A stretch of DNA of 25,870 bases, from positions 5,087 through 30,956 of IMG/VR virus record IMGVR_UViG_3300037847_005481; one strand, given 5' to 3'. This DNA is from a virus. How positions within the stretch are numbered: position 1 is the first letter of the stretch; every line of letters begins with the position of its first letter. Shown one piece after another: positions 7,646 to 15,799 of this stretch. A program made the position numbers and the translations under genes. Below the pieces are notes generated by a model, which worked only from the letters and a program-made list of their open reading frames with translations, was not told the origin of the DNA and did no database searches.

Positions 7646-10309
7646 ATGCCTATAATTAGGAACTTAAGTAGAGACCTTAATGAAGGTCGAATGGATAATC
7701 TCCGTACTTTAACGTATGAAGAAACGGGGACACAATCTCCTTTTGTTACTAAGGATATATTAAATCCTCCTAATGAAAGAGGAGTACTCTTGGAAGGTAC
7801 TAAAAGGATAGATGATTTAACAAGGATATCTAAATTAATTACCAACACACCAGGACAAAAATTTTTATTTAACGAAGGCCTTTTAAAACAAGGTGATTTA
7901 ACTGAGAAACTAAGAGGAAATAATAAAAAAGTTGTAGGTAATATAATTAGAAGAGCAGGAGGAACTGCAAAACATCTTGCTCAAGTAGTAGGTTCTACAC
8001 TAGCACAAGTACCTGTTAACGGTACTGGAACTCATTTTGTAAGAGCATTTAGATCAGATACTTATTTTCAAGATACTTCTTCGACTACTAGTGGATTCGT
8101 AGAATTTTTTGGAGGAGGTGGAGTAGAAGGTTCTTCTTTTAGTTTAACAGGTGCCCCTGTACCTTTTAAAGGAGTAAACACTGAATCTGAATTAGCTGAT
8201 AGAAATACAACAGTACTACCTGGAACTTTAGGTATCAATCATATTGGAATTGAAGGAAAATTAACTTCTCCTGTAGATATTTCATTCAATACAGCTAACA
8301 ACCCTTTTTATCAGAATACTGAAGATAGTGTCTTAGGAGCAACTACATCTGGAATTATTCCAATAGGTACTGAATTAGATGATGAAGATAATTCAGTTAG
8401 GAAGTTTCAAGTACAAACTACCGCTCAACCTTTTACTATCGGTATTGGTAAAAGTAGAGTAGGAGCAATAAGTAATATTGGGGAAGGTTTAAAGGTAAAT
8501 CCTATATTAGTAGATAATATCTTTAATCCTAATAATGATAAAGAGTATATACAATCTAAGACTGAATTAAATATAATTAATGCTAGTACTGGTAAACCAA
8601 TAAAAAATCCTAGAGGGGAAGTAACTGGTTCAACTGAAACAGGAGTTCAAACTACTCTTATACCCGGTTCTATAGGTATTACTAATCAATTTGTTACCGG
8701 TTCTATAAGCACTGGTGATCCTGTATTTGAAACTTTTTCTTTAGAAAAAGCTAATGAAATTAAAAAGAGCACATTAGAAACTAGTGATAATATAAATAAT
8801 ACTAGAAATAGTGAATTAATTACATTAAAAGAATCTCCTTCAAAGAATCTTATGAAAGGAGTTAACTTAGGTGAAAAATCTAATAATGCACCTTTCGAGT
8901 TAGGAAAATTTAGTGGAACTCCTTCTACTTACACAGGTTTTAAAACTGAAGATAATATTAATAATATATTATTAGGTACTGGTGGCAATCCAAAAGATGG
9001 AATAATTCCTATAAGGGTAAACGGAATATTAGATTCTATACAAGTTACATCTGTACCCATACCTATTAATGATGAAAATAGCGGTGATTATAATGGACTT
9101 AATTCCAGTATAGATAGTAGTCTTAAAAAAGGTTATATAGAAGATTTTAGAGCTCAGAGGCAAAACGCATCAGTTCCTAAAGCTTTAACTAACTTTACAG
9201 GCAGAACAATAAATACTTATTCTCTTAATTATAAAGATCCATTAGTTAATAAAGAAACAAGAGTAGGATTAGGTAATCAAGGAAAAACAACAAGAAGTAG
9301 AATTAATTATACTTCAAATGATCCTGATACAGTTGATAAACTTAATGCTTTAGATGTTAGTGTTAATGAAGCATTAGATGGAATTACTGAAAATAGAGAC
9401 TTAATTCAATTAGAGTTCCAAATATTAACTCCTGAAAAAACTTTTTATTTAGGATTTAGAGCATTTTTAGATACCTTTGATGATTCATTTAATGCTTCAT
9501 GGAATGACCATAAATATTTAGGAAGAGCTGATTCGTTTTATACTTATGGAGGATTTGATAGAACTATTACTATAGGATTTAAAATAGCAGCTGCAAGTAG
9601 AGAAGAAATGAAACCTTTATACCGTAAAGCAGCCACATTAGCTTCAGTTACTGCTCCGACTTACGGTAGAAATGGAAGATTTATGAGAGGTTCTTTAGCG
9701 AAAGTAACAGTAGGAGATTACATATACGAACAACCTGGAATTATAGAATCAGTTCAATATACTTGGCAAACTGATTATCCTTGGGAAATATCGTTCCAAA
9801 ACCCAGAAGGTCAAGGAAGAGATCAAATTTTACCTCACGTATTAGAAGTTAGTATAAACTTTAAAGTTATTCACGATTTCTTACCTACTACAGGTATTAA
9901 TCCTTTCATTACTAATTATAGACCTATTAAAGATAATAAAGATATTTACATACCGCTAGAAAATCAAGAATTTGTAACAACTACTCCTGATAATTCACCT
10001 ACTGTAGCTCAAAACGGTGATAGCAATACAGAAACAAGCTTACCTTTTGTTGATAATGATGGTGATGGTATATCTGACTTTATAGATATAGACGGAGGTA
10101 CTGGTACAGGAAGAGCTTTAACAGGTGTAAGAACACCTCCTCCTACAATAGCTATTGATAATACTTATGTGAATACTCCTAAATTTAATTCTAATAAACT
10201 TATTAAAAATAATATTCAAAATTTTAAATTTAATAATAATATAAAAATTAATAATAGTTCTGCCGTAAGTATAGATCCTGAGCTTGGAATTTTAAATTTT
10301 AATAATTAA
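7646..10309 (+). CDS. large tail-tip/baseplate protein, probably tube-initiator-like
   Basis: An 887-residue virion protein. The N-terminus has 'GQKFLFNEGLLKQGDL', a 'tube end' type sequence common in environmental myovirus baseplate proteins. The middle (about 120-560) is Asn/Thr/Gly-rich beta structure. Residues about 585-760 look like a tail-tube-type fold: 'LIQLEFQILTPEKTFYLGFR', 'GFDRTITIGFKIAAASREEM', and a closing strand 'LEVSINFKVIHDFLP'. By position and this domain it may play the role of T4 gp48 or gp54, which start tube polymerisation on the baseplate. Residues 802-818 hold an Asp/Gly-rich calcium-binding-like motif (D-N-D-G-D-G-x-x-D-F-x-D-x-D-G-G). The last 60 residues are Asn/Lys/Phe-rich low complexity. 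The structural assignment is fairly sure; the exact T4 equivalent is not. Confidence 0.65.
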   Translation: MPIIRNLSRDLNEGRMDNLRTLTYEETGTQSPFVTKDILNPPNERGVLLEGTKRIDDLTRISKLITNTPGQKFLFNEGLLKQGDLTEKLRGNNKKVVGNIIRRAGGTAKHLAQVVGSTLAQVPVNGTGTHFVRAFRSDTYFQDTSSTTSGFVEFFGGGGVEGSSFSLTGAPVPFKGVNTESELADRNTTVLPGTLGINHIGIEGKLTSPVDISFNTANNPFYQNTEDSVLGATTSGIIPIGTELDDEDNSVRKFQVQTTAQPFTIGIGKSRVGAISNIGEGLKVNPILVDNIFNPNNDKEYIQSKTELNIINASTGKPIKNPRGEVTGSTETGVQTTLIPGSIGITNQFVTGSISTGDPVFETFSLEKANEIKKSTLETSDNINNTRNSELITLKESPSKNLMKGVNLGEKSNNAPFELGKFSGTPSTYTGFKTEDNINNILLGTGGNPKDGIIPIRVNGILDSIQVTSVPIPINDENSGDYNGLNSSIDSSLKKGYIEDFRAQRQNASVPKALTNFTGRTINTYSLNYKDPLVNKETRVGLGNQGKTTRSRINYTSNDPDTVDKLNALDVSVNEALDGITENRDLIQLEFQILTPEKTFYLGFRAFLDTFDDSFNASWNDHKYLGRADSFYTYGGFDRTITIGFKIAAASREEMKPLYRKAATLASVTAPTYGRNGRFMRGSLAKVTVGDYIYEQPGIIESVQYTWQTDYPWEISFQNPEGQGRDQILPHVLEVSINFKVIHDFLPTTGINPFITNYRPIKDNKDIYIPLENQEFVTTTPDNSPTVAQNGDSNTETSLPFVDNDGDGISDFIDIDGGTGTGRALTGVRTPPPTIAIDNTYVNTPKFNSNKLIKNNIQNFKFNNNIKINNSSAVSIDPELGILNFNN

Positions 10310-10312
10310 GTT

Positions 10313-10618
10313 ATGGGAAGAAGATTTAGAAAAATACAGACATTTATAAATAAAGATAATGTTCCTTATAAAAGAAATGTAATTTACCCAGAAATACCAT
10401 TAAATGAAAATGATATATACGTTATATCTCAATATGGTGATAGATATGATACATTAGCACAAGAATTTTATAACGATTCAGGGTTATGGTGGATTATTTC
10501 TTCAGCAAATAATTATCAAAAAGGATCTTTAATCGTAACTCCAGGAGTACAACTTAGAATTCCTGCTAATAAAGCCGACGCGATAGAATTATTTGAAGAA
10601 GTAAATAATAATAGATAG
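10313..10618 (+). CDS. 53: baseplate wedge protein with LysM-like domain (gp53-like)
   Basis: A 101-residue protein that is little more than one LysM-like domain: 'ISQYGDRYDTLAQEFYNDSG', then 'LWWIISSANN', and a closing 'IVTPGVQLRIP'. T4 gp53, a baseplate wedge subunit that closes the wedge ring, carries the same kind of LysM-like domain, but T4 gp53 is about twice as long, so this is a minimal version. It starts three bases after the previous stop and ends one base before the next ATG, so it is tightly coupled within the baseplate operon. A peptidoglycan-binding LysM protein is the alternative reading, but the Trp-Trp signature and the neighbours favour the wedge protein. Confidence 0.78.
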   Translation: MGRRFRKIQTFINKDNVPYKRNVIYPEIPLNENDIYVISQYGDRYDTLAQEFYNDSGLWWIISSANNYQKGSLIVTPGVQLRIPANKADAIELFEEVNNNR

Positions 10619-10619
10619 T

Positions 10620-12833
10620 ATGTCATCTCAAGCACAAAGTAGTACACCTCAAGGGCAGCCTCAAGAAGTAATTGGAGGTGGATTAGATGCTGGTGTCGTT
10701 AGTCAAATAATTGAAAGAGAAAATCTAATCTCCCAGCAAAGGAAATCTAAAGAACATTTATTATTTTTTAACGGTAATGGTGCTTGGGCTAGAATGGTAT
10801 CAAGTGTTAATACTATAACTGCAAAAGAAGCAGAAGAATTAGTTATAAATAATAAAACTATATCAGAAGTTTCAGGAGACAGTAATTTAGCAAGGCAGAA
10901 TATACTGATGAGCGGTGTAGTTACCCAAAATACTAGAATAAATGGAGGTATAAATGAAAATAAATACCATTCCCCTATAAAATTAGACGGTTCTGGTTAT
11001 GTTACCGATGGACTTCCTGCAGAAGGAGAACCTGGTTTCGGTGTTTTAGCACCACAAAATAGTGATCTTAAAACTAATGCTTATCATAATTACGAAAGCT
11101 TAGGATTTAGACCTACACCAGGTATAGAATCAGTAGATGTAAAATCTAAAGGAACTTACGGTACTTTAAGAGAAGCAGAAGTAAATTTTAAAGTATGGAC
11201 TTTAGAAGATTTAGAAGTTATGCAAAAACTTTATCTCAGACCAGGTTACTCTGTATTATTAGAATGGGGTCATAGCCAACAGTTAAATTCTTCTACTGAT
11301 AAAGGTACTATTAATAGTAATGTAAGTACTTATAAAAAATTTTTCGATAATATAGAAGGTGATACTAATAATGATGTAATGCTTGAAATGGAAAAAGCAT
11401 TAAAACAAATTGCAGGAGAGGCAGATTTTAATTATGATTCATTTGTAGGTTATATAAGTAATTTTAATTGGACTTTAAACGAATTAGGAGGTTATGATTG
11501 TTTTGTTAAAATAATAGCTAAAGGAAGTATATTAGAATCTATTAGGATAACATTCGATCCTTCAGAAGTATTCCCTGCAGATCAAATGTCTCCTAGAGAA
11601 ACTAATAAAGGTAAGCAAGAACGTAAATCTATATATCATAAATTTTTTGCTGAATTAAAAAAAACTACTAAAGGTAACAGTCAAGCAGCAGCTAATCTTA
11701 ATAGAGACGTAGGGATTGCTGGTGCGGTAGGCTTACCAGGTACTATAGCAGCAAGAAATGCAATAAATTTTTGGCAATTTGCAGCATCACAGTGGAAAGC
11801 AGGTAGTACTAACTGGCCTGCAGTTAAAAGTTATCTATCAGCAGAATTAAATAGAAATATAGAACTTATAGATAATGCTGGTCAAGCTTTAGAAGATTTT
11901 TTATTTGGTAGTAAAGCTGAAGCTTTTTCTCAAATGAATACTGTAGATTCTATAGAAGGTAAGTTTGCAATGGAAAATAAAGGTTTTAAGAAAAAAATTG
12001 ACAAACTTAAAAAGGGAGATTCGTTTAGATATACAAACGCGGTAGGTATTACTTATACAGAAAGTTTCGAAGGTATTGAAGAAAGAGATTTTATAACTGG
12101 TGGTGGGTTTACAGCAATGGAAGAAGAAGAAGCAGTTTATTACTTTAAGAAAAATTTCAATAAATACGGTTTTAAATTTGAAGAAGGTACTACTTCCCGA
12201 GGATGGGGCTTTAATTTTGATGGTATGAAAATTACTGCTAAAAACGGAGAAACAATTAAAGTTGCACTTGATAAAACAGCTATTGCTGAATCTAGAAGAG
12301 ATAGTGCAAAAATAGTAGATTTTATAACTGAAAATGCTTATTTACCTACAAGTGAATTAACTGAAGAACAAAAACAGTTTAGGACTGAATTAGAACAGCT
12401 TAAAAAAGCGTATGAAGAGTACATTAAAAGATTAGAACAGACGAATAAAGAAAATAACGTTCAACAAAGTGCTCTCAACTCTGAAGGTGCTATTGAACCT
12501 ATCTATACTAAAGGTAAATTTGCATTAGATACAGCACAGCATTTTAAAACTAATCTAAATGATTTTGCAGCTTTTAGAGTAAAAGGTTTAGAATTAAAAG
12601 ATACAGGTTTTTTTGATAATGATGATTTAAATGAATTTTGGGTACCTTTATATGTTATATTAGATATTTACAATAATTACGTTACTCTAATTGATGGTAC
12701 TAAAAAACCAAAAAAAGGATCTAAAACTCCAGGAAGAAAACTAACACAGTTTTATACAGGTTTTCAAGATACTAAATTAAGCGGTAAGTATGAAAAAAAA
12801 CTTAAATATCTACCCCTTTACATTTTTCAATAA
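10620..12833 (+). CDS. baseplate hub-like structural protein (N-terminal part of a possibly split hub)
   Basis: A 737-residue protein. Recognisable parts are 'GIESVDVKSKGTYGTLREAE' followed by 'VNFKVWTLEDLEVMQKLYLR' and 'PGYSVLLEWGHS' at about residues 165-220, a set that recurs in baseplate or hub proteins of environmental myoviruses, and 'FVGYISNFNWTLNELGGYDC' at about 275-300. Residues about 580-620 are a charged helix. There is no enzymatic motif that I can see. It ends 'KYLPLYIFQ' five bases before the next ATG, and the next gene's frame stays open upstream of its ATG across the junction (from 12806), reading 'PLHFSINP'. The two genes may therefore be halves of an ancestral single protein or be linked by frameshifting. 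I infer a hub role (gp27-like position) from context. Confidence 0.65.
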   Translation: MSSQAQSSTPQGQPQEVIGGGLDAGVVSQIIERENLISQQRKSKEHLLFFNGNGAWARMVSSVNTITAKEAEELVINNKTISEVSGDSNLARQNILMSGVVTQNTRINGGINENKYHSPIKLDGSGYVTDGLPAEGEPGFGVLAPQNSDLKTNAYHNYESLGFRPTPGIESVDVKSKGTYGTLREAEVNFKVWTLEDLEVMQKLYLRPGYSVLLEWGHSQQLNSSTDKGTINSNVSTYKKFFDNIEGDTNNDVMLEMEKALKQIAGEADFNYDSFVGYISNFNWTLNELGGYDCFVKIIAKGSILESIRITFDPSEVFPADQMSPRETNKGKQERKSIYHKFFAELKKTTKGNSQAAANLNRDVGIAGAVGLPGTIAARNAINFWQFAASQWKAGSTNWPAVKSYLSAELNRNIELIDNAGQALEDFLFGSKAEAFSQMNTVDSIEGKFAMENKGFKKKIDKLKKGDSFRYTNAVGITYTESFEGIEERDFITGGGFTAMEEEEAVYYFKKNFNKYGFKFEEGTTSRGWGFNFDGMKITAKNGETIKVALDKTAIAESRRDSAKIVDFITENAYLPTSELTEEQKQFRTELEQLKKAYEEYIKRLEQTNKENNVQQSALNSEGAIEPIYTKGKFALDTAQHFKTNLNDFAAFRVKGLELKDTGFFDNDDLNEFWVPLYVILDIYNNYVTLIDGTKKPKKGSKTPGRKLTQFYTGFQDTKLSGKYEKKLKYLPLYIFQ

Positions 12834-12838
12834 ATCCT

Positions 12839-14662
12839 ATGGTTTGTGTATTACCTTCTCCTCCTACTAATATAGTTCTAAAAACAAGCGATGGAGAAAA
12901 AGTACCATGGCCTGATGGTTCAACATCTTATCCTATAGGACAGATTTGGAAAAATGGGTTTAATCAACAAGTACAAAAAGCACTTACATCAGGTATAATG
13001 AAAGGAGAGGTTGATGATATTTTAAATATTTTAGTTTCAGGTCAGTTAGTACTTGATGAATTAGATAAAATAGTTGCTCAAGCAGAAGATTCAGATTCTA
13101 ACGAAAATAATAATGTAGTTTACTTTCTAAGAACTCTTTTAAGGAAAATGAACGAAGCAATGGGTGGTATAAACGATTTAGATTTATTTTATGATGAAGT
13201 AGACGATCTTTATTATATAGTAGATAGAAAAGTAACTCCTGCCTTGAGAAACTTTATTCCTAAACTAAGCCTTTCAGGTATAAAAAGTACTATGAGTAAC
13301 GTTTCTATTAGTAGCGAAATAAGTAACCGTATAGGTAATATGGTTGCTATCGCCGCTCAAGGAGTAGGAGATAAATCAAAAGAAAACGTTAGTACTTTAT
13401 TAAAATGGAACGCAGGTTTAATAGATAGACATGTAAGACATAAAGCAGATACTGCAGGTCCTGATGAAGTAAAAGAACTTAGAGAAAAACCTGAAGATAA
13501 AAGATTGAAAAAATGGGTAGAAGACTATTACGATTATTGGCGAGAGTTTAACGGTGATAAATTTTGGGACTCAGGTGATTGGAATCAAGATATGGTTAGT
13601 GCCTTAGGAAACTTTCATAAGAGATTTTGCCAAAAATATGTAGTTACAGAGTATCAAAAAGGAGACGTTAATAACCCTTTACCTCCTCCAGGTACTATTC
13701 CTGTAGAATTATCATTTAGTACTATAGGTATAGGAGGAATGAAAATAGGTCAAGCGTTTATGATAGAAAATGGTTTATTACCGGAAAATTATTCTAAAAA
13801 CTTTGGATATATAATAACTGGTTTAGATCACAAAATAGGTGATAATAAGTGGATTACTACTGTAAAAACTCAATTTTATAGCATTACACCTCCTACTAAT
13901 GCTGAATTAGAATATTTTAAAAAGGTACGTGCTTCTACCGAATCGTATGTATTACCTATACCGACTGGAGGTGATCCTGCAGCAGGTGGTACCCCTGGAC
14001 CTGGAGTTCCTTACGACCCAGTAGATTCTAAACTACCCGGTGATGGTTCAGTATATTATGAAAAAGAACCTCCTAAAGGGGGTAGACCATTAGCTATTCA
14101 GCAAAAATTAATGGATATATTAGTTTATGCAGCATCACAAACAGGACTAAAAGTTAAAATTACTTCTAAAGGTAATATACCGTTGTCATTTGCTGAAGCT
14201 GAAAAGAAAAAAGGCGGAGCTAAAACAAGAAAAGCTATATTTATAGGAAATGGTGCACCTAATGGTGGAGGATCAGTAGGATCTGCTAGACATGATAATG
14301 GATATGGTGTAGATTTTAAATTATATAATCCTGCTGGAGGAGGTTCACTTAATATTGCCGAAGGATCAGCTATAGTTCAATCGTTTTTAAGAGCTTGTAG
14401 ATTAAGAGGTGCGCATTCGTTTGGTTTCGGCTCAGGACCTAAAGGTTACATGGGAGGTAAAGCTATTCACCTTGATATAGCTTGTGGTACTTCTAAATAC
14501 GGTAATGTTGCAGGTACCTTTTCAGTTAATGATACCTTGCCAAGGTGGGGTAAAGACTTATATAAAGCTACAAAAGTATTATCTGGTCAATATAAAAATA
14601 CTTTTAAGAAAAGTGAAAATTTAAAAGCTGCAAATGGAGAAAGATATTATAATTCTCGTTAA
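12839..14662 (+). CDS. baseplate hub protein with C-terminal M15/VanY-type peptidase domain (tail lysin)
   Basis: A 607-residue protein. The first about 380 residues are structural. The part around 'GYIITGLDHKIGDNKWITTV' resembles the end of hub proteins of the gp27 type. A Pro/Gly-rich linker (about 378-410) leads to a C-terminal domain with the zinc-peptidase pattern of family M15: S-A-R-H485-D-N-G-Y-G-V-D492-F, and later I-H544-L-D546, that is His, Asp and His as metal ligands. M15 enzymes (VanY, phage endolysins) cut peptide bonds in peptidoglycan. In T4 the hub-associated enzyme is the gp5 lysozyme, so here a peptidase appears to replace it for local wall digestion at injection. The start at 12839 is chosen as the first ATG, but the open frame extends upstream to 12806. 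Confidence 0.75.
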   Translation: MVCVLPSPPTNIVLKTSDGEKVPWPDGSTSYPIGQIWKNGFNQQVQKALTSGIMKGEVDDILNILVSGQLVLDELDKIVAQAEDSDSNENNNVVYFLRTLLRKMNEAMGGINDLDLFYDEVDDLYYIVDRKVTPALRNFIPKLSLSGIKSTMSNVSISSEISNRIGNMVAIAAQGVGDKSKENVSTLLKWNAGLIDRHVRHKADTAGPDEVKELREKPEDKRLKKWVEDYYDYWREFNGDKFWDSGDWNQDMVSALGNFHKRFCQKYVVTEYQKGDVNNPLPPPGTIPVELSFSTIGIGGMKIGQAFMIENGLLPENYSKNFGYIITGLDHKIGDNKWITTVKTQFYSITPPTNAELEYFKKVRASTESYVLPIPTGGDPAAGGTPGPGVPYDPVDSKLPGDGSVYYEKEPPKGGRPLAIQQKLMDILVYAASQTGLKVKITSKGNIPLSFAEAEKKKGGAKTRKAIFIGNGAPNGGGSVGSARHDNGYGVDFKLYNPAGGGSLNIAEGSAIVQSFLRACRLRGAHSFGFGSGPKGYMGGKAIHLDIACGTSKYGNVAGTFSVNDTLPRWGKDLYKATKVLSGQYKNTFKKSENLKAANGERYYNSR

Positions 14663-14668
14663 TTAATT

Positions 14669-15754
14669 ATGTATTTACCTAAACATCAATATGAAATTAT
14701 AGAGCAATCTAAACTCGATGGCATTGAAAGTCTAGTAGATCAAGCCGGTAATTTAATAGATGACTCTAAAGAAATAGTCCTTACCTCAGGAGGAAGGATA
14801 TTTGATAAATTAGGTATTGATTTTAAAAAAGGAGATTTTTCTAAAGCTAAAGAACTGTTTATAACAAATTTTGAAGAAGATGTAGATGGAGGATTAAGCG
14901 GAAATAGTGATGGAGTGGAAGAGTATAAATCTTCTGATTCAAAAAGAGCCCCTTCTTTCAAAATAGGACCTAGTAGAGAAGAGTTAAGCAAAGGAATAAT
15001 GACAAGAGCTTTTTATAAAAATTTAAGCACAGGTAAAGTAAAAGAAATAAGCTTAAACTCAGCTCGATATGTTGAAAAATCTTTGAGACCTTATGAACAA
15101 GTTTGTATAAGTCCGTGGTTAGTAAAAGGACCTGCTAAAGATCAAATTATAAATGGATACTTTTATGAAGGTATTTTATCTAAAAATCAAAAATTTATAG
15201 AGCAAATAAAAAGTATAGTTCCTGGTGCTGAACAATTAATAGAAGGACCAGATGAATATGTAGTTGATACTCTACCTTTAACACGTAATAATATAGAACC
15301 TATAAAAACTGGTTTTTCTATTCCGTCTCCTTCCAAATCAGTTCCGGTACCAAAAGATAAGTCTACTTCTTTTAAAAACTTAAAATTAAGTAATAAGATC
15401 AAAGAAGATTTGTATGCCGAACCTGGAGAATTTTTAGTCGAAGGAACTAATAGGGAATATGTAGGGTATTATCACTTACATCCATCTAAAGGTCCTATGG
15501 TTGGTGCAAAGCATATACCTACTTTCCACAGTAGACTAGTACCTGTTGATAAATCAAATAGCAGATACGGTGTTAATATTATTGAATCAGACACTCCTAT
15601 ACAAACAACACCAGTAGATACTCCTTCTATACCTAGACGTTCTGGAGAGTCTTATAGTAGTACTCCTACAGCTCCAACAGCACCATCTTCTACCGGAGGA
15701 TCAAGTACTTCAGGGGGTTCTTCCGGTGGTGGAAGCAGTTCCGGTGGTTATTAG
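14669..15754 (+). CDS. virion/baseplate structural protein with Gly/Ser-rich tail, unknown role
   Basis: A 361-residue protein. An N-terminal charged part is followed by 'RPYEQVCISPWLVKGPAKDQ' and 'IINGYFYEGILSKNQ' (about 145-180), which I recall from uncharacterised structural proteins of environmental myoviruses. A second conserved-looking piece is 'GEFLVEGTNREYVGYYHLHP' with 'SKGPMVGAKHIPTFHSRL' (about 250-290), rich in His and aromatic residues. The last 45 residues are low complexity: Thr/Pro, then Ser/Gly repeats ending in GGY. The N-terminus lacks a signal peptide. It is the last gene of the tail block, six bases behind the hub gene. Its place suggests a peripheral baseplate or fibre-attachment protein. 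The function is not recognised. Confidence 0.65.
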   Translation: MYLPKHQYEIIEQSKLDGIESLVDQAGNLIDDSKEIVLTSGGRIFDKLGIDFKKGDFSKAKELFITNFEEDVDGGLSGNSDGVEEYKSSDSKRAPSFKIGPSREELSKGIMTRAFYKNLSTGKVKEISLNSARYVEKSLRPYEQVCISPWLVKGPAKDQIINGYFYEGILSKNQKFIEQIKSIVPGAEQLIEGPDEYVVDTLPLTRNNIEPIKTGFSIPSPSKSVPVPKDKSTSFKNLKLSNKIKEDLYAEPGEFLVEGTNREYVGYYHLHPSKGPMVGAKHIPTFHSRLVPVDKSNSRYGVNIIESDTPIQTTPVDTPSIPRRSGESYSSTPTAPTAPSSTGGSSTSGGSSGGGSSSGGY

Positions 15755-15784
15755 TTTGATATTTAAAATTTTATTCTTATATTA
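15755..15784 (+). promoter_or_regulatory. Bacteroidota-type promoter for polymerase gene (TTTG-N19-TATATTA)
   Basis: TTTG at 15755-15758 starts directly after the TAG of the preceding gene, and TATATTA lies at 15778-15784, 19 bases apart. The spacer is A/T-only except for one G-free C near the -7 box. The GTG start at 15800 is 15 bases downstream, leaving a very short leader. Same architecture as the sites at 17602 and 25143. Confidence 0.72.
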
Positions 15785-15799
15785 AGAAAAAGGTTTTAA

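Noticed and set aside
12794-12800. A_AAA_AAA heptamer at the end of the 737-aa hub gene as a -1 frameshift site
   Set aside because: In the -1 frame the next codons are ACT and TAA (12803-12805), so slipping here would end translation at once and would not join the two hub genes.
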